Notes: a model not told the origin generated them from the letters alone. 64,000 bases of DNA from Faunimonas pinastri (GCF_900110915.1 NZ_FOFG01000016.1:1-64000), one strand, 5' to 3'. Counted from the first letter of the stretch, positions 9,062-19,746 are shown. Translations and numbers: made by a program.

Positions 9062-9616
9062 TCATGTCTTTGCCGGGGGTTCTCCGGCCTCGGTGGCGTG
9101 GGCCGGCACGAGAATGGCCCGGAAGCGGCCGTCTCGTCGCAGGAGGTGCCAGAGCGTGCCCGTCAGATGCAGGGCGAGAAGGGCTAGAAGCACGCGCGTC
9201 AAGATCACGTGAAGCGTTGCGGCCGTTGGTGAGTGACCGGCCGCCCCGGTGCCGAACACCGGCAGCAGCAGCACGGTGAAGGCCAATCCGCGTTGCGTCC
9301 AGCGCGCCAGAGTTTCGCGAGGCGTTCCCGAGGTGGGGCCACCCTCCAGAGAACGGCCGCGCATCTGGAAGAGCAGCATGGCCGCAAGGAAGAACAGCGT
9401 GATGCCGCTTACCATGTGAAGCGCTTCCTTCAACTGCTCGCCGAAGGGGATGATGGGGTCGCCCTGGCCGGAAAAGGCCTGCCACAGGAGGCGCATGGAG
9501 GCTCGCGTAAACCATTGCACGAGAAGCAGCGCGGCGATGGACCAGTGAAGCGCGATCTCGGCTCCGCTGTAGCCGCGGCCGGACGAGCGCGGCGGGCATT
9601 GGCCGGTCAGGCGCAT
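9062..9616 (-). CDS. Cytochrome b561-family protein
   Basis: A 184-residue membrane protein of the bacterial cytochrome b561 (YodB/CybB) family. Such proteins carry heme b between four transmembrane helices and pass electrons at the inner membrane, in E. coli from superoxide to quinone. Histidines in helix positions fit heme ligation: ALHWSIAALLL near the N terminus, LHMVSGITLFF in the middle, and the HVILTR and ALHLTGTLWH segment near the C terminus. It lies downstream of the RND pump on the same strand, but two hairpins at 9642-9700 separate them, so it is probably its own transcript. The donor and acceptor are unknown. Confidence 0.82.
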   Translation of the reverse strand: MRLTGQCPPRSSGRGYSGAEIALHWSIAALLLVQWFTRASMRLLWQAFSGQGDPIIPFGEQLKEALHMVSGITLFFLAAMLLFQMRGRSLEGGPTSGTPRETLARWTQRGLAFTVLLLPVFGTGAAGHSPTAATLHVILTRVLLALLALHLTGTLWHLLRRDGRFRAILVPAHATEAGEPPAKT

Positions 9617-9637
9617 CTCGGCGTCTCCGCGACATGG

Positions 9638-9700
9638 AAAAGCCGGCGCCTCGTGGAAGCGCCGGCCGGTTCGGGTGGCTCCGCCCGGTCCGGGCGGAGC
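9638..9700 (-). terminator. Tandem hairpins ending the RND efflux operon
   Basis: Reading the minus strand, a 10-bp stem with a 3-base loop (9678-9700) is followed by an 8-bp stem, GCCGGCGC with GCGCCGGC (9642-9666), and then TTTT. They lie between the pump gene and cytochrome b561. Confidence 0.7.
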
Positions 9701-9712
9701 ATGTGTCGGTCC

Positions 9713-12700
9713 TCAGGCATGCGCCGGGTTGTTGCCCGGTTCCGCCGGAGGCGCTGGCGGGGAGGGCGGCGCCGTCGGCTTGCGTCGGCGGGCGAGCCGT
9801 CCGCGGATCAGCACGAAGAACAGCGGCACGTAGAAGATGCCGAGCGTCGTTGCCGCCAGCATGCCGCCGATGACGCCGATGCCGATGTCGTTCTGGCTGC
9901 CCGAACCCGCGCCGGTGCTGATCGCAAGCGGCAGCACGCCGAGGATGAAGGCAAGCGAGGTCATCACGATCGGACGCAGGCGCAGGCGTGCGGCCTCCAT
10001 CGCCGCATCCACGACGCTCTTGCCCTTTTCCTGCTCGTCCTTGGCGAATTCCACGATCAGGATCGCGTTCTTCGCGGCAAGGCCGATGGTCGTGAGCAGA
10101 CCGATCTGGAAGTAGACGTCGTTGGAAAGGCCGAACACGGTCGCCGCGACGAGTGCGCCCACGACGCCCAGCGGCACGACGAGCATGACCGAGAACGGAA
10201 TGGACCAGCTCTCGTAGAGCGCCGCGAGGCAGAGGAAGATGACCAGCAGCGAGATCGCGTAGAGGGCAGGTGCCTGGCTGCCGGACAGCCGTTCCTGATA
10301 GGACAGGCCCGTCCATTCATGGCCGAAGCCGGCGGGCAACTGGCCCATCAGCTTCTCGATCTCGTTCATCGCATCGCCGGAACTCACGCCCGGTGCCGCC
10401 TGGCCCTGGATCTCGACCGCGGAGATGCCGTTATAGCGCTCCAGCCGCGGCGAACCGTAGGTCCACTTGGTGTTGATGATGGCCGAGAGCGGCACCATGC
10501 TGTCGCTGGAGTTGCGAACGTACCACTTGTTAAGGTCTTCCGGGTTCATGCGCGACGTCGCATCGCCCTGCACATAGACCTTCTTCACCCGGCCGCGATC
10601 GGTGAAATCGTTGACGTAGCTGCCGGCCCAGGCCGTGGACAGGGTGGCGTTCACGTCGGAGAGCGACAGTCCGAGAGCGCCCGCCTTGGCCTGGTCGATA
10701 TCGACCTGGAACTGCGGCGTGTCGTCCTGACCGCCCGGACGGACGCCGGCCAGCATCGGGTCCTTCGCCGCCAGCCCGAGGAGCTGATTGCGCACTTCCA
10801 TCAGCTTCTCATGCCCTGCACCGTTCTGGTCCTGCAGGTAGAAGTCGAAGCCGTTGGAATTGCCGAGGCCCTGCACGGCGGGCGGGGCGAGAGCGAAGAT
10901 CTGCGCCGTCCTGATCTGCGAGAAGGCACCCATGGCGCGGGCGGCAATGGCCTGCGCCTTCTGGTTGGGTTGCTTGCGGACGCTCCAGTCCTTCAGCTTC
11001 ACGAAGGCGAGGCCGACATTCTGGCCTGTACCGCCGAAGCTGAAACCCGCCACGGAGAAGACGGCGTCGACGTTATCCTTTTCCTTGTTCAGGTAGTAGT
11101 CGCGGACCTGGTCGATTACCTTCAGCGTCTGCTGCTGGGTGGAGCCGACCGGCAGCTGGATCTGCGTCATCAGGATGCCCTGGTCTTCCTCGGGGAGGAA
11201 GGAGGTGGGCAGACGGACGAACAGGAAACCCAGCACCACGACCAGGATCACGTAGAGAAGGCCGAAGCGCCAGGGCCTGCGGATGATCCCGCCGACGCCG
11301 CTGTGGTAGCCGCGGTTCGTCGCCTCGAAGCCGCGGTTGAACCAGCCGAGGGGGCCCCGATGCGTCATGTGCTCGCTGCCCGACTTCAGCAGCGTGGCGC
11401 AGAGCGCCGGCGTGAAGATCAGGGCGACGATGACGGACAGCGCCATCGCGGAAACGATGGTGAGGGAGAACTGTCGGTAGATGACGCCGACGGAGCCGCC
11501 GAAGAAGGCCATCGGCACGAACACGGCGGAAAGCACGAGGGCGATGCCGATCAGCGCGCCGGTGATTTCCTCCATGGATTTCGCGGTGGCTTCCTTGGGC
11601 GACAGCCCTTCCTCGCCCATCACGCGCTCGACGTTTTCTACGACCACGATGGCATCGTCGACGAGCAGGCCGATCGCCAGCACCATGCCGAACATCGTCA
11701 GCGTGTTGATGGAGAAGCCGGCCGCCGACAGGATGCCGAAGGTGCCGAGCAGCACCACGGGCACCGCGATCGTCGGGATCAAGGTGGCGCGCAGGTTCTG
11801 CAGGAACAGGTACATGACGAGGAAGACAAGCACGATGGCTTCCGCCAGCGTCTTCACCACTTCCTCGATCGAGAGCTTCACGAAAGGCGTCGTGTCGTAG
11901 GGATAGACGACCGTCAGACCCTTCGGAAACGACTTCGAAAGGGTCTGGATCTCGGTCTTGACCGCGTCGGCCGTATCCAGCGCGTTGGCGCCGGTGGCGA
12001 GGTTCACGGCGAGACCCGTTGCGGGCTTGCCGTTGAACTCGGCCGTGGCGTCATAACTCTCCGCGCCGATCTCGATGCGGGCAACGTCGCGCAGATAGAC
12101 CGAGGAACCGTTGCTGGCCGTGCGCAGGAAAATACCGCCGAACTGATCCACCGTCTGCAGACGGCTCTGCGCCGTGATGGTGGCGTTCAGCATCTGCTCC
12201 TTGGTGGAGGGCGTGCCACCGAGCTGGCCGGCGGAGACCTGCGTGTTCTGCGCTTCCACCGCCGACGTGATGTCGCTCGGCATCAGCCCGTATTTCTCCA
12301 GCTTCATCGGGTCGAGCCAGATGCGCATGGCATACTGGGCGCCGAAGACGCGGAGATCGCCCACGCCCTCCACGCGGCTCACCGGATCCTGGATATTGCT
12401 GGCGATGTAGTCGGCGAGGTCGGTGGCATCCATGCTGCCGTCCTCGGAAACGAAGCCGGCCACCATCAGGAAGGCGGAGGAGGACTTCGTGACCGTGACG
12501 CCCTGCTGCTGCACCGACTGGGGCAGGAGGCTTGTCGCCAGCTGCAGCTTGTTCTGCACCTGCACCTGAGCGATGTCCGCGTCGGCGGCGCTGCTGAAGG
12601 TCAGCGTGATGCTGACGCTGCCGCTGGAATCGCTGGTTGACGACATGTACTGAAGGTTGTCGAGGCCCTTCATGTTCTGCTCGATCACCTGGGTGACCGA

Positions 12701-12877
12701 GGTTTCAACGGTCGCCGCGGACGCGCCGGGATAGGTCGCGCTGATGCGCACGGTCGGCGGAGCGATCGTCGGATATTGCGCGATCGGGAGACGGAGGATG
12801 GACAGCGCACCCGCCAGCATGATCACAATCGCGATCACCCAGGCGAAGATCGGCCTGTCTAGAAAGTAACGGACCAT
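9713..12877 (-). CDS. RND multidrug efflux permease (AcrB/MexB, HAE-1 family)
   Basis: A 1054-residue inner-membrane proton/drug antiporter, the full length of the HAE-1 family. The N terminus [20 protein letters not shown] is typical. The proton-relay pair Asp-Asp is in [20 protein letters not shown], and the large periplasmic porter domains and C-terminal membrane domain are intact. It forms a trimer that works with the adaptor encoded immediately upstream and a TolC-like outer-membrane channel, which is not encoded here. Only nine bases separate it from the adaptor stop. Substrate range cannot be read from sequence. Confidence 0.95.
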   Translation of the reverse strand: MVRYFLDRPIFAWVIAIVIMLAGALSILRLPIAQYPTIAPPTVRISATYPGASAATVETSVTQVIEQNMKGLDNLQYMSSTSDSSGSVSITLTFSSAADADIAQVQVQNKLQLATSLLPQSVQQQGVTVTKSSSAFLMVAGFVSEDGSMDATDLADYIASNIQDPVSRVEGVGDLRVFGAQYAMRIWLDPMKLEKYGLMPSDITSAVEAQNTQVSAGQLGGTPSTKEQMLNATITAQSRLQTVDQFGGIFLRTASNGSSVYLRDVARIEIGAESYDATAEFNGKPATGLAVNLATGANALDTADAVKTEIQTLSKSFPKGLTVVYPYDTTPFVKLSIEEVVKTLAEAIVLVFLVMYLFLQNLRATLIPTIAVPVVLLGTFGILSAAGFSINTLTMFGMVLAIGLLVDDAIVVVENVERVMGEEGLSPKEATAKSMEEITGALIGIALVLSAVFVPMAFFGGSVGVIYRQFSLTIVSAMALSVIVALIFTPALCATLLKSGSEHMTHRGPLGWFNRGFEATNRGYHSGVGGIIRRPWRFGLLYVILVVVLGFLFVRLPTSFLPEEDQGILMTQIQLPVGSTQQQTLKVIDQVRDYYLNKEKDNVDAVFSVAGFSFGGTGQNVGLAFVKLKDWSVRKQPNQKAQAIAARAMGAFSQIRTAQIFALAPPAVQGLGNSNGFDFYLQDQNGAGHEKLMEVRNQLLGLAAKDPMLAGVRPGGQDDTPQFQVDIDQAKAGALGLSLSDVNATLSTAWAGSYVNDFTDRGRVKKVYVQGDATSRMNPEDLNKWYVRNSSDSMVPLSAIINTKWTYGSPRLERYNGISAVEIQGQAAPGVSSGDAMNEIEKLMGQLPAGFGHEWTGLSYQERLSGSQAPALYAISLLVIFLCLAALYESWSIPFSVMLVVPLGVVGALVAATVFGLSNDVYFQIGLLTTIGLAAKNAILIVEFAKDEQEKGKSVVDAAMEAARLRLRPIVMTSLAFILGVLPLAISTGAGSGSQNDIGIGVIGGMLAATTLGIFYVPLFFVLIRGRLARRRKPTAPPSPPAPPAEPGNNPAHA

Positions 12878-12885
12878 GGAGTGGC

Positions 12886-14097
12886 TTAGCCCTTCGAGGC
12901 TGCGGGAGGCTGCGAAGCCCCGGGCTTGGAATCGGTGGAATCGGTGGCGTTGTCGGCTGCCACTTCCTGTGCCTGAACGGTGTCGCCCGACCTGACCTTC
13001 TGCAGGCCTTCCACGATGACGCGGTCACCGTCCTTGGCGCCGCTGTCGACCAGCCAGTTGGTGCCGATCGTGCGGCTTACCCGGATGGTCCGCTGCTCGA
13101 CTTTGTTGTCGGCGGTGACGAAGAGGGCGGTGGCCAGGCCACGCGGATTTCGGGAAACGCCACGCTGCGGAATGAGCAGCCCCTTGTCGTTCACGCCTTC
13201 CTGCACGATGCCGCGCACGAACATGCCGGGCAGCAGGATGCGGTCGGGATTGGCGAAGGTCGCGCGAAGCGAAACGGTGCCGGTGCTCTCGCCGACGGTG
13301 ACGTCGGTGAAGCGCAGCGTACCTTCCTGATTGTAAAGCGTGCCGTCGTCCAGCCGGAGCTGGGCCTTCACGTCATCGTTCTGGCGCTGGAGCTGGCCGC
13401 TCTCGAATTCGCGGCGCAGGCGCAGGATCTCGCTCGCCGACTGCGTCACGTCCACATAGATCGGATCGAGCGCCTGGATGGTCGCCAGCGCCGTGGTCTG
13501 GTTGGCGGTCACCAATGCGCCCTGCGTCAGCGATGAGGTGCCGATGCGGCCGGAGATCGGGGCGGTGATCTTGGTGTAGTTCAGGCTGATGCGCGCCGTT
13601 TCCAGATTGGCCTTGGCGGCGGCGACGTCGGCATTCGCCTGCTCGGCGGCGGCGGACGCGTCCTCGATCGTCTGCTGGCTGACGGCGTTGGTCGTGAGCT
13701 GCTTGTAGCGGTTCGACTTGGTCTGCGCGCTGGAGAAGACAGCCTGCGCCTTCTGCTGCGCCGCCTCGGCGCTGTCGAAGGCCGCCTGATAGCTGGACGG
13801 GTCGATCTGATACAGAACGTCGCCTTCCTTCACCTCAGAGCCTTCCTCGAAGAGGCGCTTCTGGATGATGCCGTTCACCTGCGGGCGAACCTCGGCGATC
13901 AGGCTGGGGGACACCCGGCCGGGCAGTTCGGTCGTGATCTGCACGCGCTGCGGATGAATGGTGACGACGCCGACCTGCTGCGTATGCGCTTGCTGCTGGC
14001 CGCCGGCCTGCTGGTCCTTCTTCTGGCAGGCCGCGAGCGACGTGGCGAGGAGCAGGGCGGCAGCACTCCAGACGGCTGACCTTTTCAACGACATCAT
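12886..14097 (-). CDS. RND efflux periplasmic adaptor (AcrA/MexA family)
   Basis: A 403-residue membrane-fusion protein. The N terminus has a lipoprotein signal: a hydrophobic stretch ending [12 protein letters not shown], so Cys24 would be acylated. Next come the biotinyl-lipoyl half motif ([19 protein letters not shown]), a coiled-coil hairpin rich in Ala, Gln and Glu around residues 100-170, and a beta-barrel domain. It bridges the RND permease and an outer-membrane channel. It is the first gene of the pump operon and is divergent from a TetR regulator; the operator palindrome at 14186-14205 lies upstream of both. Confidence 0.94.
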   Translation of the reverse strand: MMSLKRSAVWSAAALLLATSLAACQKKDQQAGGQQQAHTQQVGVVTIHPQRVQITTELPGRVSPSLIAEVRPQVNGIIQKRLFEEGSEVKEGDVLYQIDPSSYQAAFDSAEAAQQKAQAVFSSAQTKSNRYKQLTTNAVSQQTIEDASAAAEQANADVAAAKANLETARISLNYTKITAPISGRIGTSSLTQGALVTANQTTALATIQALDPIYVDVTQSASEILRLRREFESGQLQRQNDDVKAQLRLDDGTLYNQEGTLRFTDVTVGESTGTVSLRATFANPDRILLPGMFVRGIVQEGVNDKGLLIPQRGVSRNPRGLATALFVTADNKVEQRTIRVSRTIGTNWLVDSGAKDGDRVIVEGLQKVRSGDTVQAQEVAADNATDSTDSKPGASQPPAASKG

Positions 14098-14185
14098 GTA
14101 GGTGGCTCTCCGGGCCCGAGCGTGTGTCCCGATTATCGCAGCAACCCGGAGGTTCGTACGAGGGAAAACTCGGCGGCTGTTTAAC

Positions 14186-14205
14186 AGGAAACGATCTCGT
14201 TTCCT
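14186..14205. promoter_or_regulatory. Palindromic operator between efflux operon and TetR gene
   Basis: AGGAAACGA and TCGTTTCCT form perfect 9-bp inverted arms around a 2-bp centre. The site lies in the 205-base divergent intergenic region, about 90 bases before the adaptor start and 100 before the regulator start. It fits a TetR-dimer operator controlling both directions. Confidence 0.72.
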
Positions 14206-14302
14206 TTAATAGTGGTCTGCGCTATCTTTGCAACCGGCAAGCTCAAGAGCCGCCGCTCACAAGCGCGTGCGATACAATAGAAAAATACGACATGGTGGGG
14301 AA

Positions 14303-14944
14303 ATGACAAATCCGGATGACGATCCGGCTTCACGGAGCCGGCGTCCACGGCTTTCCGATGAAGAACGGGTCGGTCAGCTCACCGCCGCGGCGCAGGTCGT
14401 CTTTGCCGCCAAGGGCTATGGCGAGAGCACCATGGAGGATATCGCGCGCGAGGCCGGGATGGCCAAGAAGACGCTTTATCGATTTTTCGCCACCAAGGGC
14501 GCCGTTCTTTCCGCCCTTCTGGAATGCAAGAATCCGGCGGGCAAGGGGCCCGACCTCAGTGAACATGGGGCAGACGGCGAGAGCCGGCTTACCGCCCACC
14601 TCTCCGACATCATGAACGTGGTGTTCTCTCCCTCCAACGTCACCCTGCTGCGCGCCCTGATCGGCGACGCGCATATCGAGCCGGAGGGCAGCGACGCCTT
14701 CGCCCGAACGATTCTGGAGCCCGGCCCGCTGGATCTCATCCGGCTCCTGGAATTCATCGCCGAGCGCGAGTGCTGGCAGATCGCCGATCCGCGCGAGGCG
14801 GCGGACCAGCTGCTTGCGCTCGCATTCGGCGGGCTGCACTTCCGCCTTCTGTTCTCCGACCGGTTCAGGTCGGAAATCCCTGCCGCGAAAGCGCGCCTGC
14901 CGCGGATCGTGGCGACCTTCGCCCGCATGTATCGGCGCGGCTGA
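14303..14944 (+). CDS. TetR/AcrR-family repressor of the adjacent RND pump
   Basis: A 213-residue regulator. The N-terminal TetR helix-turn-helix is seen as AAQVVFAAKGYGESTMEDIAREAGMAKKTLYRFFATKGAVL at about residues 28-68, and the rest is a helical ligand-binding domain. The start is the ATG at 14303, just after GGTGGGGAA; an upstream in-frame extension from 14228 crosses the likely promoter. It is divergent from the efflux operon with a near-perfect palindrome between, so autoregulated repression relieved by a pump substrate is the likely arrangement. The inducer is unknown. Confidence 0.9.
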   Translation: MTNPDDDPASRSRRPRLSDEERVGQLTAAAQVVFAAKGYGESTMEDIAREAGMAKKTLYRFFATKGAVLSALLECKNPAGKGPDLSEHGADGESRLTAHLSDIMNVVFSPSNVTLLRALIGDAHIEPEGSDAFARTILEPGPLDLIRLLEFIAERECWQIADPREAADQLLALAFGGLHFRLLFSDRFRSEIPAAKARLPRIVATFARMYRRG

Positions 14945-15050
14945 GCGGTTCACGCCATTTTGGGCCGCGATCGGCCGATCGCTCGAAAGGGCCCCTTACG
15001 TCGCCACGGGTTTTCTGCGAGTCTGGCGATCGGCCAAATCGGAGGAAACC

Positions 15051-15341
15051 ATGAAGTCCCGTCTCGTGGCGGCAACGTTCGCCTTGCTTTTCGTGAGCGC
15101 CTCGCTCGGCGCCGGCACGGCCGGTGCGCAAACATCGCCGGTCACCAGCCGCCCGGCTCCGATCATGGGAATGCAGACATCCCAGGGCACCGATAATGAC
15201 AGGACGACCCGGGACAGCTTCATCAGCGGCGACGGCAGCGTGAAGCGCATGGCCGCTGCGGCCCTCCGTCCGACCGAGCGCGGGACGGTCCATCTCGCCC
15301 ACACGATGGACGGCCAGGACGACAGCGAACTCGGCCGATAG
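15051..15341 (+). CDS. Small exported protein of unknown function
   Basis: A 96-residue protein with a clear Sec signal peptide: MKSRLVAATF, then a hydrophobic core and a likely cleavage after GTAGAQ near residue 27. The mature part is short, polar and without cysteines, and matches no family I recognise. A textbook ribosome binding site, GGAGGAAACC, directly precedes the ATG. A longer frame reaching back into the TetR gene is a shadow. It is followed by a hairpin at 15361-15388. Confidence 0.65.
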   Translation: MKSRLVAATFALLFVSASLGAGTAGAQTSPVTSRPAPIMGMQTSQGTDNDRTTRDSFISGDGSVKRMAAAALRPTERGTVHLAHTMDGQDDSELGR

Positions 15342-15360
15342 GCCGCGCCCCCTTCTGGTA

Positions 15361-15388
15361 AAGGGCCGGGCGACACGGCTCGGCCCTT
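15361..15388. terminator. Hairpin between convergent genes
   Basis: AAGGGCCG (15361-15368) pairs with CGGCCCTT (15381-15388). It lies between the small exported protein gene and the convergent flavin monooxygenase gene; the T run is weak. Confidence 0.45.
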
Positions 15389-15429
15389 CGCTTTAACTCG
15401 GATCAGGCCCCGGAATCAGGCGGTTCCGG

Positions 15430-16458
15430 TCAGGCGGTCCGGGTAGCGCGGTCCTGCTGTCCCGCTTCGGCGGCAAGGGAATCGCGGATTTCCGCCAGCA
15501 ATTCGTAAGAACGCAGCCGCTTGGCATGGTCGTAGATCGGCGCGGTGACCATGATTTCGTCCGCCGCCGTCTCCCGGATAAAGGCGGACAGGCCGCGCTT
15601 CACCGTTTCCGGCGACCCCACGAAGGCACAGGTCAGCATGCGCGAGGCCTGCGCCTTTTCCGACGGTGACCAATAGCTCTCGATATCGTCGATCGGTGGC
15701 TGCAGCTGGCTGCGTGCGCCGCGGAAAAGGTTGGCGAACTGCTGCTGGGCGCTGGTGAAGAGATAGCGCGCTTCCTCGTCCGTCTCGGCGACGGTGACGT
15801 TGGCGCCGACCATCGCATGGGGCTTGGAAAGCTGCTCGGAGGCCTCGAACCGCTCGCGGTAGACCTCCAGCGCCTGATACAGGGCGTCTGGCGCGAAATG
15901 CGAGGCAAACGCATAGGGCAGGCCGAGCATGGCCGCGAGTTGCGCGCCGAAGAGGCTGGAGCCGAGGATCCAGAGCGGCACGTTCGAGCCGCCGCCAGGC
16001 ACCGCCTGCAGTGTCTGGCCGGGCTGAACCTCGCCCAGGAAGGCCTGCAGTTCCAGCACGTCCTGGGGGAAATTGTCGGCCGTCGCGGGGTCGCGGCGCA
16101 GCGCGCGGAGCGTGCGCTGGTCCGTGCCGGGAGCGCGACCGAGACCGAGATCGATACGACCGGGATATAGCGCTTCCAGCGTGCCGAACTGCTCCGCGAT
16201 CGTCATTGGAGCGTGGTTTGGCAGCATGATGCCGCCGGAACCGACGCGGATGGTCTTAGTGCCCTCAGCGACATAGCCGATCGCCACCGACGTCGCGGCG
16301 CTGGCGATGCCCGGCATGTTGTGATGCTCGGCCAGCCAGAACCGGTTGTAGCCCCATTTCTCCGCATGCTGCGCCAGATCGCGCGCATGATGCAGCGCGT
16401 CGGCTGGCTTGGCGCCCTGCACGATAAAGGCAAGGTCGAGGATGGAGAACGGGATCAT
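15430..16458 (-). CDS. Luciferase-like (LLM class) flavin-dependent oxidoreductase
   Basis: A 342-residue TIM-barrel protein of the bacterial luciferase superfamily, MsnO8-like subgroup. Typical elements are FSILDLAFI at the start, the [22 protein letters not shown] segment, the phosphate/flavin segment [42 protein letters not shown], and the late FVGSPETV motif. It would use reduced FMN and oxygen on an unknown substrate. GGAGG precedes the ATG. It lies downstream of the sugar permease genes on the same strand with 128 bases between, so membership in that operon is possible but unproven. Confidence 0.87.
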   Translation of the reverse strand: MIPFSILDLAFIVQGAKPADALHHARDLAQHAEKWGYNRFWLAEHHNMPGIASAATSVAIGYVAEGTKTIRVGSGGIMLPNHAPMTIAEQFGTLEALYPGRIDLGLGRAPGTDQRTLRALRRDPATADNFPQDVLELQAFLGEVQPGQTLQAVPGGGSNVPLWILGSSLFGAQLAAMLGLPYAFASHFAPDALYQALEVYRERFEASEQLSKPHAMVGANVTVAETDEEARYLFTSAQQQFANLFRGARSQLQPPIDDIESYWSPSEKAQASRMLTCAFVGSPETVKRGLSAFIRETAADEIMVTAPIYDHAKRLRSYELLAEIRDSLAAEAGQQDRATRTA

Positions 16459-16586
16459 GTAAGCCTCCGGCCATGCCCCTCGATGATCTCCGCAAGGAGG
16501 TCTGTATCTCGGGGCAGGTTACAGTTCGTAACCATCTGGGATGGTCAGCCGGGCTTTGCAATAGCCTCCAGGAACAAGCGCGAAAC

Positions 16587-17435
16587 TCAACCCTTCACCG
16601 CGCCGGAGGTGAGGCCCGCCACGATATGCTTCTGCGCCGCGAAGAAGACGATGATCGTCGGCAGGATCGTCAGCGTCACGAAGGCGAGGATCATGTTCCA
16701 AGCGCTCGTATATTCGCCCTGATAGAGCATGATGCCGAGCGGCCAGGGATACTTGCTCTCGCTGTTGAGCAGGATCAGCGGCAGCAGGTAGTTGTTCCAG
16801 CTGGTGACGAAGGTAACGATGCCGACGGTGGCGAGGATCGGCCGGGACAGCGGCAACGTGATCGACCAGAAAAATCGGATGTAGCTGCAGCCGTCCATCA
16901 GCGCCGCATCCAGAAGTTCCTCGGGGATCTGCTTGAAGAAATTTCGGAAGAGCAGGATGCTCATGCCGAGCCCGAAGGCCACCTGCGGCAGCGCCACGCC
17001 CCAATAGGTGTCGAGCAGGCCGAGATCGCGGATCTTGATGAAGAGCGGCAGGATCGCGGTCGCCGCCGGAAACATCAGGCCGAGCAGGAAATAGCTGAGC
17101 AGGAACTCCGAGCCGAAGAACTTCACCTGCGCGAAGACGAAGGCCGCCATGGAGGCCACCGCCAGCGTCAGCACCACCGTCATGCAGGCGATGATCAGCG
17201 AATTCAGCTGCATCTGCCAGTAACGGCCGCTGGCGAGGATCTGGCCGTAAGCGTCGAAGTTCCAGTGCCGGGGCAGGCCGAACGGATCGGTGCGGAGTTC
17301 GCCGACGCTCTTGAAGCCACCAAGCGCCGTGGCGACCAGCGGGATCAGGACGATGCCCGCCATCAGGATCAGCACGCCATAGACATAGATCGGGCGGAGG
17401 TTGAAGGGGCGGCGCGACGTGTTAACGCTACTCAT
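16587..17435 (-). CDS. Carbohydrate ABC transporter permease, MalG-type
   Basis: A 282-residue inner-membrane permease of the CUT1 family with about six membrane segments. The coupling-helix motif that contacts the ATPase is seen as EELLDAALMDGCSYIRFFWSITLPLSRP in the C-terminal half. The gene overlaps the upstream permease by eight bases (ATGAGTAG), so translation is coupled. It pairs with the MalF-type permease to form the channel. The specificity is probably an oligosaccharide or glycoside but is not resolved. Confidence 0.92.
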   Translation of the reverse strand: MSSVNTSRRPFNLRPIYVYGVLILMAGIVLIPLVATALGGFKSVGELRTDPFGLPRHWNFDAYGQILASGRYWQMQLNSLIIACMTVVLTLAVASMAAFVFAQVKFFGSEFLLSYFLLGLMFPAATAILPLFIKIRDLGLLDTYWGVALPQVAFGLGMSILLFRNFFKQIPEELLDAALMDGCSYIRFFWSITLPLSRPILATVGIVTFVTSWNNYLLPLILLNSESKYPWPLGIMLYQGEYTSAWNMILAFVTLTILPTIIVFFAAQKHIVAGLTSGAVKG

Positions 17436-18369
17436 TGCGCATGAACGCCTTCTTGTAGCCGAACGCGAAGATCACGCAGATCAGGAACAGGGTGACGCCG
17501 ACCGCGCTGCCGAAGCCGATCCGCATGCGGGTGATCCCGTAGGAATAAAGATAGGTCACCATGGTCTGCGTGGAGTCGGAGGGGCCGCCCCGCGTCATCG
17601 GCATGATCAGGTCGAAAAGCTGCATCGAGCCGATGACGGAGAAGAACACCGTCAGCACGATGGTGGGTTTCAGCAGCGGCAGCGTGATGCGCCGGAACAT
17701 CTGGCCCCGCGTCGCCCCGTCGATCTCCGCCGCCTCGTAATAGGAGCGGTCGATCGATTGCAGCCCGGCGATATAGAGCATCATGTGAAAGCCGAAATAC
17801 TTCCAGACGATGACGACGATGATCGCGTACATCGCGAGATTGCGGTCGGCGAGGAGGTAGACCGACTGAAAGCCAAGCCCGTGCGCCAGCGATGCGACGA
17901 GGCCGTAATCGCCGTCATAGACGAACCGCCAGATCATGCCCGCCGCGATTTCCGCCAGGACGTAGGGCAGGAAGAAGATCATGCGGAAGGCAACCGCGCC
18001 GCGAATGCGCTGGGCCAGCAGCGTCGCGAGCCAGAGCGCCAGCGGCAGCTGCACCACGAGCGAAACGACGATGATGAGGACGTTGTTGGTGAGCGCCGTT
18101 CGGAACGCGTGCTGCTTCAGAAGCAGCAGGTAGTTCCGCATCCCCACGAAATGGTCGGGCCTGCCGTAGCCGTTCCAGTCAAAGAAGGAATACCAGCCGG
18201 CCTGAAGGATCGGGATTACCACGAACAGGGTGAAGAGCAGCAAGGCCGGCGGCAGGAAGAGCACAAGCACCGTCCAGTTGCTGCCGATCCTGCCCTGCCG
18301 CGCGGAAAGCGACCGCCCGCCTAGCGTCCCCTGCTTGATTGTTTTCGGAACCGCGTCGCTGAAGGCCAT
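17428..18369 (-). CDS. Carbohydrate ABC transporter permease, MalF-type
   Basis: A 313-residue CUT1 permease. The coupling loop is YYEAAEIDGATRGQMFRRITLPLLKP near residues 205-230. The start is the ATG at 18369, which has GGAG seven bases upstream; an in-frame extension to 18423 lacks such a site. It lies between the binding-protein gene (stop at 18445) and the MalG-type permease gene, which it overlaps. No ATP-binding subunit gene follows, so the pair must borrow a MalK/UgpC-type ATPase encoded elsewhere. Confidence 0.92.
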   Translation of the reverse strand: MAFSDAVPKTIKQGTLGGRSLSARQGRIGSNWTVLVLFLPPALLLFTLFVVIPILQAGWYSFFDWNGYGRPDHFVGMRNYLLLLKQHAFRTALTNNVLIIVVSLVVQLPLALWLATLLAQRIRGAVAFRMIFFLPYVLAEIAAGMIWRFVYDGDYGLVASLAHGLGFQSVYLLADRNLAMYAIIVVIVWKYFGFHMMLYIAGLQSIDRSYYEAAEIDGATRGQMFRRITLPLLKPTIVLTVFFSVIGSMQLFDLIMPMTRGGPSDSTQTMVTYLYSYGITRMRIGFGSAVGVTLFLICVIFAFGYKKAFMRNE

Positions 18370-18444
18370 TCGCCTGCTCCAAGCCGAACCGGATGAACGG
18401 CGGACGGTGCGGCCGTCCGCCACGATCGGAGATCGTTCGCGCGA

Positions 18445-19746
18445 TCAGTGCTCCATCGCCCAGGCGTCCTGCACGGCCTGGGCGGCTTCCTTCGGCGTGG
18501 TCGCGCCGGAAGCGAGGTCTGTCGTGACGTCGTTGACCACGCGGCCGACATTGGGACCGAGGAACTGGTCGTAGAAGATCTGGTGATAGGTGGAGTGGGT
18601 GAGGTCGTCGGCGATCTTCTTGTAGATCGGGTTCTGCATCTCGTCCGACGCGCCCTTCATCACCGGGATGAAGAAGCCATGGTTGGCCATGTATCTCTCA
18701 TGGTCGAGCGTGACGAAGAACTTCAGGAAATCCACGGTTTCGGGCGGGGCGTTCTTCGTGACGAGCCAGCCGTTGACGCCGCCAAGCGTATCCGTGGGCT
18801 TGCCCGCTCCGTTCTTGACGGCCGGGAACTCCATCATGCCGAGATCGGCATCGGAGATGCCCTTGCCATTGGCCGCGCCAGACTTCTGGCTGGTGTAGAG
18901 CCAGTCGCCCATCAGCTCCATCGCGCCCTTGCCGTCGCCAAACTGGCCGTAGGCGTCGGGGGCGGTGGCGCCGAGATAACCGGGCTGGAAGGGCTGCAGG
19001 TCGGTCAGTTGCTTCATCATCTCGCCTGCCTTGACGAAGGTCTGGCTGGCGAAGCCGTCGCCCTTGCCGGCCATGGCGTCCTTGAAGGCCTGCTCGCCGC
19101 CGATGCGCAGCGCCAGGTCGGACCAGTAGAAATGCAGCGGCCACTTGTCGGCCCCGCCGGCGATGATCGGGGTGATGCCGGCCGCCTTGATCTTCTTCAC
19201 CGCCGCGAGGAAATCGTCCCAGGTCTTGATGGTGGTGGGATCGACGCCGGCCTTCTGCATCAGCGGCTTGTTGTAGAAGAACGCGACTTCCGAGGCGAGG
19301 TGAGGGATGCCCCACTGCTTGCCGTCGCGATTGAAGGCGGTCCAGAAGGTCGGGTTGAACTGGTCGGAATAGCTCTTGTCGACGTCGGCCGTGATGTCCT
19401 TGATCACGCCGGCCTTGATCTGCTCGTCGAGAACGCCGCCGCCCCAGGAATAGATGATGTCGGGCGCGGACTTGGACTGCAGCAGCGTGGTGAGCTTGGC
19501 CTTGTAGGCCTCGTTCTCCAGGTACTGCATGTCGATCTTCACGCCGGGATGAGCCTTCTCGTACTCATCCGCCACCTGCCGCCAGTAGGCGACGATAGGC
19601 GGGTTTTGCTCCAGATGCAGCCAGTGGACCGTGGTATCCGCCAGCGCCGCCGTGGAAACCATCAACGTTCCGGCCAGCATTCCGGCGATCGCGCCGACAT
19701 GGGCCAGCGTGCGAACGGCGCGTCGGCGCCCCAAGCTCTTCAGCAT
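18445..19746 (-). CDS. Extracellular sugar-binding protein of an ABC transporter (family 1)
   Basis: A 433-residue periplasmic solute-binding protein of the CUT1 type. The first 36 or so residues are a signal peptide ending TAALADT. The mature part starts TVHWLHLEQNPPIVAYWRQVADEYEKAHPGVKIDMQ, typical of these proteins. GGGAGGAACGC precedes the ATG. It is the first gene of a three-gene transporter operon and is divergent from a ROK regulator. On the other side of that regulator lie a Gfo/Idh/MocA dehydrogenase and a ThuA-like protein, which suggests a disaccharide or glycoside that is oxidised after uptake. Confidence 0.93.
   Translation of the reverse strand: MLKSLGRRRAVRTLAHVGAIAGMLAGTLMVSTAALADTTVHWLHLEQNPPIVAYWRQVADEYEKAHPGVKIDMQYLENEAYKAKLTTLLQSKSAPDIIYSWGGGVLDEQIKAGVIKDITADVDKSYSDQFNPTFWTAFNRDGKQWGIPHLASEVAFFYNKPLMQKAGVDPTTIKTWDDFLAAVKKIKAAGITPIIAGGADKWPLHFYWSDLALRIGGEQAFKDAMAGKGDGFASQTFVKAGEMMKQLTDLQPFQPGYLGATAPDAYGQFGDGKGAMELMGDWLYTSQKSGAANGKGISDADLGMMEFPAVKNGAGKPTDTLGGVNGWLVTKNAPPETVDFLKFFVTLDHERYMANHGFFIPVMKGASDEMQNPIYKKIADDLTHSTYHQIFYDQFLGPNVGRVVNDVTTDLASGATTPKEAAQAVQDAWAMEH

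Noticed and set aside
7230-9212. A 660-residue plus-strand reading frame
   Set aside because: Antisense to the second DHA2 exporter; composition is typical of a shadow frame.
9233-12640. A 1135-residue plus-strand reading frame
   Set aside because: It is antisense to the RND permease and periplasmic adaptor genes, which are recognisable in full. The translated sequence is His/Arg/Glu-rich without any family.
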